64,000 nt of DNA, taken from positions 2,076,347 to 2,140,346 of the forward strand of contig JANPWX010000651.1 of the NCBI GenBank assembly GCA_024734555.1, in the 5' to 3' direction. Below the pieces are notes generated by a model. It saw only the letters and a program-made list of their open reading frames with translations, was not told where the DNA came from and searched no databases. Source of the stretch: Trochalopteron elliotii (taxonomy: Eukaryota > Chordata > Aves > Passeriformes > Leiothrichidae). A program made the translations under genes and the position numbers. Below, one piece after another: positions 41,301 to 50,500 of this stretch; position 1 is the first letter of the stretch, and each line of letters starts with the position of its first letter.

Positions 41301-44300
41301 GTACTCTTTGAGGATGAAGTGAGAGAGGGTTATTACTGTCACATGGGAGCTTGGAGAGGGTGACTTGACTCTGCACTTTCACAATTAGAGCTGGTCAGCA
41401 GCTTCAAGGTACAGAACAGCATGTGCTGCTGCTGCTTTAGTAGAAGAAAATATTATTTTAGAATGTGTTTGTTTGGTTTTGGTCTTTGGGCTTCTTGGCA
41501 TGTCACTGCATTTTGTGAGGGATGTGACTGAAAGAGGATATTCCAATTTTACAAAACATTGTAATTTAGTTTCATCCAAGTGGAGTTCTTGGAACAAGCT
41601 GGAAGCACAGCTGTAGTCTTTGGTTTTTCTGCCTGCTGAACGCCAAAGGGCTGCTGTGATCATTCAAGAATAAGCATAGCAGAGGAAAAAAAAAAAAGGA
41701 AAATAAGCCAAAATCACTGCTGCAATGAAAGTCTAAGCCTATGGGGCTGAAACTAACTCCTTTGATAGCACAGATCTGTCCCAATCTCTTCAGCCTTCAC
41801 TTGCCTTTGCATGTGCTTAAACCCACTCTTGATCCAGCAGGAAGTTCACTGAATAAAGACATTGTTGCATTTTAATTTTTTGCTGGTATGTGTCATGCTC
41901 TGTATGCCTTCCTGCATATGTATGGACCTAAGTGGATCATTAGAGTCCAGGGATGCTCTAGCCAAATCTGAAAAGCAGCTGTTAACTGTTTAAAGGGCCC
42001 TAAATTTGGAAGAAAGGATGAGTACTGCTCAGCTGCCATATATTCTGAGTGCCATGTGACAATTAAAGTTTTGTGATGGCAGGATTCTCATTCCATATGT
42101 ATTGCCTGTCGAAAATCCTTGTCTGCCTGAAAGGAGGACAAATGGTGCAGCCTTAACATCATCCCCGGGAGAAAAGGAAGAAAAACTGCAGCTACTCGAG
42201 AGGGAAGTCAGCTTGGCCAGCTGACAGTAGCAATAGGAGTCCTTCTAAAAGATAAGTGAACTCCAAAGTGTGTTCAAGATTCCTGTGAACTGCAAGGAAT
42301 ATTTTTCAATGTTGAGATATGTTGGTAAAGCTTGTAAGGCTTCCCCTACTGGGGCTTGCTCAAGTTAGAAGCTTGTTCAAAGCTGGCCATGGAAGAGGAA
42401 AGGGATTAATTCAACTGAAGCTTAGACAGTTCTCTGCAGTGCCTACACTAAGACCTTGATAACCCCAGGCTCCCTGCAGCAGATGGAGAACCACAGACAC
42501 TTCAGAGGCAGATTCAGATCCTTGGTGCTTTTATGTGCTCTGAAGGAGCAGAAATAAATTCAGAACCCTGAGGAGCTCTACTTCTCTTAAAGCTTCATGT
42601 TTAAATCAGGATGTGAGGGACTCTAACTTGGCTAACCTAGGACAAGCACATCAAGAACTTGGTGTCTATGGTTTGATGGTGCAAACACCTGAGAGACCTC
42701 TGTGTTGCTATCACTAGCTGATGAATGTTGTATGTTTTTACAGTCATAAGTACCCAAAAACCCCACTTCTTGTTTTGAATCTGTTTCCTCCTTAGCAAGA
42801 CTTGCAAAACTTCATCTGTTGGCCAGTAGTTTATACAAATTAGTTCATTTGTTATTAAAACTACTATGGCAAACAGGAGCCATCAACCTGCTTGTCTCAG
42901 CTCCAGCTCATGAAGCCTTGTGTTGCAAATATTGTCATTTTCTAGCACTGTTGTAGCATTCCTCAAGATAATCAGACATGTTTTAATTTTTTTTCCATTA
43001 GTTTATAGTTCAGCACAGAGTGAAAACCTTACCCCTAGTATGAATACTCAGCAGGGCTCAGTGTGCAATAGCCCGCCAGATTTCTGCTAAAATACTGCCA
43101 CATTTCCTGCTGTTACTGTGGATTTTAAACCAGCCTTTGCAGCCTGACTGTACAGTATTCTTGTTCACATATTTTATTTTCTTTTCAATGAACAAAAACC
43201 TGTCAACCTGCACAGGCTGACAGCTACTGACATCAGCCTGTGCCCAGCAGAAGCAGCCTCATTGGCATGCCTCCCTGATGGAGGGGGGAGCAGATCTTCA
43301 GGTATGCAGGATTGCACCCTTTTAAAATGCCTGCCAGATCAGGTTCCCTTTCTTTTTGACTAAGCATTATAAATATGTTTTTCTGGTGAAAGTAATGAAA
43401 GAAAGGATGTGTGCTTGCTTGCTGGGACCATGTCATCTGCTGTCACTGTCACTTGTAGCCTGTATCTGGTGGCTGGAGATTGTAGCTTTAGTTCCAGACT
43501 ATAGATGATGGTACAGCTGGTTGTTTCATAGATTTGAAAGAAAGAAACTGAAATCCAGAGTGGATTTGTGGATTTTTTTTTTTATTTTTTTTTAACTCAA
43601 AGCATCCTGGCTGTATCAGCAGTAGTGTGGCCAGCAGGACCAGGGCAGTGATTGTCCTCCTGTACTGGGCACTGTTGAAGTCACAGCTCAAATCCTGGGT
43701 TCAGTTTTGGTTCCCTCACTACACAAAAGACATTGAGGTGCTGGAGTGTGTCCAGAGGAGGGCAGTGGAGGTGGGGAAGGGGCTGGAGCACAAGTCTCCT
43801 AGGGAGTAGCTGGGGGGTTTAACCTGCAGAAAAGGAGGCTCAGGGGGGACCTTATGGCTCTACAACATCTAAAAGGAAGATACAGCCAGGTGGGGGTTGG
43901 GCTCTTCTCCCAGGTAACAAGTGACAAGATGAGGAAACAGCCCAAGTTATGCCAAGGAGGTTTAGATTGGATATTAAGGAAAATTTCTTCACCAAAAGCA
44001 CTGTCAAGCACTGGAATGTGCTGCCCAGTGCAGTGATGGAATCACCATCCCTGGAGGTGTTTAAAAGCTGTGTAGTTGTGGCACTGAGGGACATGATTAG
44101 TGGTGGCTTGGCAGTGCTGGGTTAATGGTTGGACTCGGTAATCTTAGAGGCTTTTTCCAACCTAAACAATTCTATGATGTTAATTAAAATGTCACCTTCA
44201 CTGTGATACTGTCACCCATGTGACATCAGCTGATGTGCAAAGTACAGGCACAACCACCTCAATGCAAATTATGAAATGTTTAATAGATCCACTCTTAGCA

Positions 44301-47300
44301 GCACATATCCCCTACAAGGTCTCATAATTTCATCAGGTAATGGGGCTTGTTGTGGAACTGTCTGTCTCTGAACTGGCAGTTTTGCTGGCTCCCTCCTATG
44401 TAGCTTAGAGCAGAGGAGGTGAATGTACTGCTTCCCTACCATGCATGTCGAAAATTTCTGTAATGTGTTTAGTGTCGTGTGGGACCAGAGCTGCTTCATC
44501 CAGTTTTATTATTTACTTACTGATATCAAGTAGAAATAAGTTTTTCACTTGAATAGCGTTACAGCCAGAGGAAGGGAAAAGGGAAGAAATATCTATGAAA
44601 TGGACATACAAGAATCTCAATTATTTTGTGCTTGCAACTGTTACCCAGGATAGGTGACAGTGATACAGAGTCCTATTACCTGTATTAATTTTGATTCTTA
44701 AAAAAAACCCCAAAACAAAAGAAAAATTTACCATGGATTAATTTTCTGTCTATTCTTCCTCATTTACATAATCTGCAATCCATGCATTGCAATAGAAGCA
44801 GCTCTGCTCGCAGCAGTGCAGAACTGTGTAGTAATTACTGTACTCCAGCTGAGCTAATGAGTTTTCATCTCCACACTGCCCACTCCTAACAGTGGAATAG
44901 CTTAATAATTATTTGACTAATCTCCCATAAAAGTTGTTCCCCTTAGTCTCCTCTATTATGCGATTCAGATGGAGAATCATTCTAGTGCTTGTTTTTTTAT
45001 TATAGTGGTTATGGAACATTACTGGAATTAAATATAGGCATATTAAGGAGTCTGGCACAGTAAATACTGCACTTGTGAAGCTTGGGGGTTGAGAGATTGG
45101 AACAAAACCTGGTTCTCCAGCACCTTCCCATGTTCTCAGCTAAATAAAGCAGAGGTTCAAACCCCGGGCTGCTTATCTGCAGCACTGTTTGTTTCCCTCT
45201 GTTAAAATTTAGCGTGCACAGATGAATAATTAAAGTTCTCCTGCCCACAGTTGCTGCCATTAGAATAAATATTCCCACCAATGGAAGGGATTCATACCCC
45301 TTGTATATGGGGTATGGGGCTATAATTGTAAGCCATTAAAGCTTATGTTTACCACAAAGCCCTGCGGCAGGGCCCAGCAGCGGGCTGGCCAGCCTGAGGG
45401 CAGTCGGGGGCTGAGAGGCAGTTGTGGACAGCACGTGAGCGGGAAGCTGATTGGGTGGTGAGGCGCGTGGGCAGCACGTGAGCGGGAAGCTGATTGGGTG
45501 GTAAGGCGCGTGGGCAGCACGTGAGCGGGGAGCTGATTGGGTGGTGAGGCGCGTGGGCAGCACGTGAGCGGGGAGCTGATTGGGTGGTGAGGCGCGTGGG
45601 CAGCAGTGCTGCAGCTGAGCAGCCAATGGGTGCTCTTCTTCTGTTAAGCGTTGGTTGTGTCCGGTGGAAACTGAAGGCCTGTAAGGGAGGTGTTGTCTGC
45701 AATAAAGGGATTTCCTCCGCATACTCCATGGGGTTTCTGCCCGTGTTCCCTATTGCTACTCTTGTATTTTGCTCAGCGCAGGACTCTGCTCAAAGCTGCA
45801 GGCACTGCCATGGCTCTGCAGCTCACAAGCCACATCCATCCCAAAGAATGCAGCTTGACCTTTCATCAAATTCTTCCCCTGCACCAGCAGGAGCTGCTGG
45901 CACTGGGAGAGACCTCTGCAAATGCTGCCTGCCCAGGGAGGGCTACTCATCTACCTTGCTCATTAGCTGGAAATGTGCTGCAGTAAATGAGGCCAGATCA
46001 GGTCAGGGGAATTGCTGGGCTGCAGCACCTGCTCATTTCACATATGAATTTGACCTTCTCACTCTCTGGAACCATGATACTAGCTATTGAGTCCTGCTTC
46101 TTACTGAGGCTCATTTATTGTTTATAAAGGGTTAATGAATGATTAATAGCTATTTTAATGCATTTTAATTAATTGCTGAAGAGGTCAATAGGTGGTTTAG
46201 AAACATGGCTTGTAGTCATGTATGACATCTTCTGTTGTGTTCAAAAATGCCTGTCGCGCACACAGTCTAAACGTGTTTTATATCTCTTATAAATTATATA
46301 TGAACCTATTGTAAGGCATTTAGAAACAGTATTTCAGGATGGACTGAGCCAAATAGTTCTTACTCTGATTTGCTGTTTTTACCCATATGAGTTGATATTG
46401 CATTGACTTGCTGCCTCTGTAACCTGTGATCCTTTGATCCTGCTATCACCCACTTGTAAGATTGTGCCTGAAAGACGCCTTGGCCATGAACAGCAGCCAA
46501 AATCTGGAGAGATTTTAAAAGCTTAAGTAGCTGGGTCAATCCCAAGGATAACAGTTGAAGCAGCTGAATTAGAAGTTCCCTTCTATAAACAGCCCATTCT
46601 TTATAGATTTTTTTTTAAAATTTATTTTAGTATCCATTGATTTGTGAGTGAATGAGTGGATCATGCAGCTATGCTCCTGAAGAATTGCACAGCAGATCAG
46701 GAGGAGAGAGGACCTATCCATGAGAATGAATATCTTACCTTACTCCATGCAGGTGCTGGGGAAACAGTAAGCTGCCACAGTGGTAAATTCAAGCCCCAAC
46801 CTTCCTCCCAGCTTTGGGTGTGTCTGATAGGATACACTGCCTTGGTACTTCACATCATGAAGGCTGGCCAGCATGTTAAACAGCCAAGCCATGTTCCCTC
46901 TCCTGTGTATTCTCTGCCTGCTTCTGCCCACAGGCACAGATGATGGATATCCTTGACCTCATAAGGGTCCTGGCTGCGTCTCACTAGCGAGGCTGGTGGG
47001 GTTAGGGAGCAGCTCACACACACAAATGGGATTGAAAGCCGCTGACTTGATGAACTTATTCTCCTTCCTACTGCAAATGAGGAGCCAGGACATCTGGTAG
47101 TAATGATCTAAATGCACTTCTATCCCATTGCAACACAAATACGAATTCCCAGGTCACCTAACTCTGCCTCATGTAATTATAAAAGCAGCAATTAGTGGCG
47201 AGGAAGATAAGTAGCAGAGGCTAGTCCCATATGTTTGAAATCATTCTCTGGTACAGATAATGGCATAAAAAAGCAGGTACAAACCAGCAGTGGAGTCTGA

Positions 47301-47485
47301 ACTGCTTCAAGGCAGCTCTGAGTGGCTGTTTGCTGTCAAGAACTGGGCAAACAAGTAAAAGAAACACCTGAGCAAATATTTCAAAGACTGTTGAATTGGC
47401 AAGCACCTTGTGATATTCAGGTGCTTTTTTTCCATGACAAGAGCAGAGCAGACAGCAGTTCAACTGCTACAAGTTTGGTGTCCTC

Positions 47486-47516
<31 letters not shown>

Positions 47517-50500
47517 TAATTTATATAAATTGATTTATGGCAAAAGAAGACAGAGCATATTAGGAACCTTCAAACTGGAAAGGAAAAAATGTTGTATCAG
47601 CCTGAGAACCAACATCAGGAGGAGCCCAGACAAGTGGTCTGTGTGAAGATGCCCCAGGGCACAGAGCTCTAGGACAGATGTGACACTGAGGCTTTCGTCA
47701 GCACACAAGGTGGCCCTGCTCTGGAAAAAGTTGCTGAGGTGCTGCTGGCCATCTAATGGTGTGTCAGTGTGGTTCTGTCACTGCTAGAAGGCAGGTGAAC
47801 TTGTCCCAAAATGCTTTGGATATCTCTGCTGTGCACTGATGCAGAGGCATCGTGGCTTGTGACTTGGCACCTGCTGTCACTGTCTCCACAACTCTGCTTC
47901 CTCATTCCTATGCTGGAGCAAACTTCCCAGCTGATGTCAATGGGCTTCTGGAAGAAACAATGAAACATCAACCACATTTCAGCAAACTTGCCATAGATTT
48001 AACTCAAGTGAATGGAAATTCAGAATGATTTTTTTTTTTTTTTAGTTCAGTCCTCTGGACAATAAGCAGGCCACAGCAGAGTGAATTTATTTATCTTGGC
48101 TTACAAACATAATAGTTTCATGGTTAGTAGTCCTGAATGAATATGGATTTTCTACCTGCTAAGCATATTGCTTAATTTTTCTATAACTGCCTCCCTATAG
48201 CCCTCCCAACTCAAAACCAAATAATTGTACCTGAATTTTCAGTTACAAATTAGAAAGAGAAAGAAAGGTAAAAAAAAAAAAAAAAAAAAAAGACTAAAAG
48301 TGGTAATAAATACTATTGTTATATGGAAAGTTGTTCCTCCCTTTTCAGCCTCCAAATCAGAATTGGAATATGGTTAAAAAAAACACCCAAAAAAACTTGA
48401 AAAAACCAAACAAACAATAACCCAACAAAACAAAACAAAAACCCAGATGAAAAAGCACATCAAATATTTATGTTGCCTGCAGTCATACTGTGGGTCTTTC
48501 CAAGAATCATTCATCCTGTTTTATGTTCAATCCTGATTCAAATGGCATGAGAAAACTTATGGCATAAAATGAAGTCTGGCCATATTTGGGGATTGAATAA
48601 CAAACATTTCCAAGAAAAGACATGATTGTGTATGGAGTGCAGGCAATCACTTACTGAAAATTAATATTTTTGTTCTTTTTCTTTCTGCACATTCAAAGAA
48701 AAAAAATAATGTGAAAAATTGTGGGAATGTGTTTTGTTTGCAGATCAGAATATAAAAGTTAATTTAAAGATTAGACTCATTTTGCTTTGACTACTGTATT
48801 TGCATATATAAAATACAGTTTTAACACTTTAAAATTAAACATTTTCAGGTATAATTTAAGTCTTGTCACTGGGAAGAAATGGATTTGTAGGCTCATTGTT
48901 AACCTTCAGTTTGCACTTGTACATCAAGAAGGCAAAATTGTACCAAAAGAGTTCTGACTCTTTTTAACATACCACAGTTTCTAGTGGGGATTAAGTTACA
49001 CTGGGATTAATGAGCCCATTGCTGGTTTAGCGTGTTTCTTTCCTGAGTATGAATAAATCACTGTTTTACTGCTAGAAAAGGATCTGCATCAATGTTAGGT
49101 TTGTACAATTGGAATAATTCTAACATAAACTGGTTTAAATCCTGTGCAGAAAAACACAGTGTAAGAAAGTTTCTTAAAACTTCTCATGGTTAAACAAGAA
49201 TGTGCAGAAAAATGCTCCCTCATTTTGTAGAAATAAAATGAGTGAAATCCTTTCATTAGGTAAGGTGATTGTCTGGTGATGCAGAATAATGTTATGAGGA
49301 CAGAGAATTGTGTGGGGTAACTTTTAAAGAAGGTAATCTCTGTAATACAGCAAATTTCTTTATGTAGGTGTCACATGATTGTTCTGTGAGCAAAATTATC
49401 TGCTAAGATACTGCCCTTTAAAAATTGCAAATAGATAAGGCAAATCAGTGAAGAAGAATCAGGAATTATTTGTACCTTCAAGGTGTTTATTGGGATTAAA
49501 GCCCAAATCCAGCATTACAGACTAGAATCAAAGGTGCTATTGTCTTTGAAAAGCACCACCTTTTCTGTTGTTTTTACCAAGAAAAATTAAGAGAAAAATA
49601 AATTAAAAAATAAGGCTTGAGAACTAAAGCTTTTCAACTCACTTCTCTTTTAAATAGGAAAGGCATAATATTTTTCCTGAAGTATGACTATTTTGAGCAG
49701 TACTTTGCCTCACATGAACTTTCTCATCTAAAGGGTGCTGTTTAATTTCCTTTAAACAAGACTAGAGAAACTATTGATTCCCTTGTTTAAAAAAGAATAC
49801 TATTTTTATCTCCTAGGAGTTAAGAGTTAACTAACACTCCTTGTGCTGGAAAGCAGAATTTCTAGAGTGGAACAAAACCAGTTAGAATATCCCACAGATA
49901 AAGGAAACAAGGGACATAAAGGCTGAGAGTCACCCGGGTCAGGAAAAAACACAGCAAGGCTTGTAAGGAAGGGTTGCTGAATCTGCCTTTGATGTTTTAA
50001 TTATGAATTTTTTTTTCTGAAGTGTTGCAATCACTCACAGAATGTCTTGGTTCCAGCATTTGATTATTTCTCCTCTGATTGTCTCATTTTTGTCATCATC
50101 CATGCCAAAGAAAATCCAGGCATAAAAATTTATTGCATAAAAGAGACAATCTAATAAAAAACCCCAGAGACAGGAGCCTCCTGTGTCACAGCTTTGGTCT
50201 GCCTGTATTTCTGTATTTGCCTCAGGAAAAACCTCTTCACTCTTGCGGGGTCATACAGGAGTTTGCTGGTACTGGCACATGTTATTTGTTTGCTTTTTTT
50301 CAGTCATGTCTTCTCCCTTCACATGTAAATGGCTTTTTTAGCAGTTTGCTATCTTCTATCTTGAATGGGTGCAGTCTTCCAATGTATTATTATTCTCCTA
50401 TAAAGTCCAGGTTAAATAAGCAAATCATCATAACTTGTTTCACAGAAAGGAATGGAACGAAGACTATTCAGATGAGACTATATCCTGAAATCTTACTCAA

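Larger units (their letters stand above)
45346..45790 (+). mobile_element. probable solo LTR of an endogenous retrovirus
   Basis: A GC-rich island in an AT-rich intron with LTR-like order: a tandem enhancer-like array (45429-45600), CCAAT at 45623-45627, then AATAAA at 45701-45706 about 78 bases later. A possible TG start is at 45346 (tgtttaccac). I could not find a convincing CA end or a target-site duplication, so the right edge is a guess. No gag, pol or env sequence lies nearby, hence a solo LTR. The family is unresolved. The alternative is a CpG-rich minisatellite with chance signals. Confidence 0.4.

Noticed and set aside
45336..45729. Proline/serine-rich repetitive proteins on the minus strand
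   Set aside because: They are translations of the 43-bp tandem array. The period is not a multiple of three, so the same peptide appears in several frames.
45584..46090. 168-codon open frame on the + strand overlapping the LTR-like segment
   Set aside because: It starts inside the tandem array and shows no retroviral or host domain. It is probably chance.
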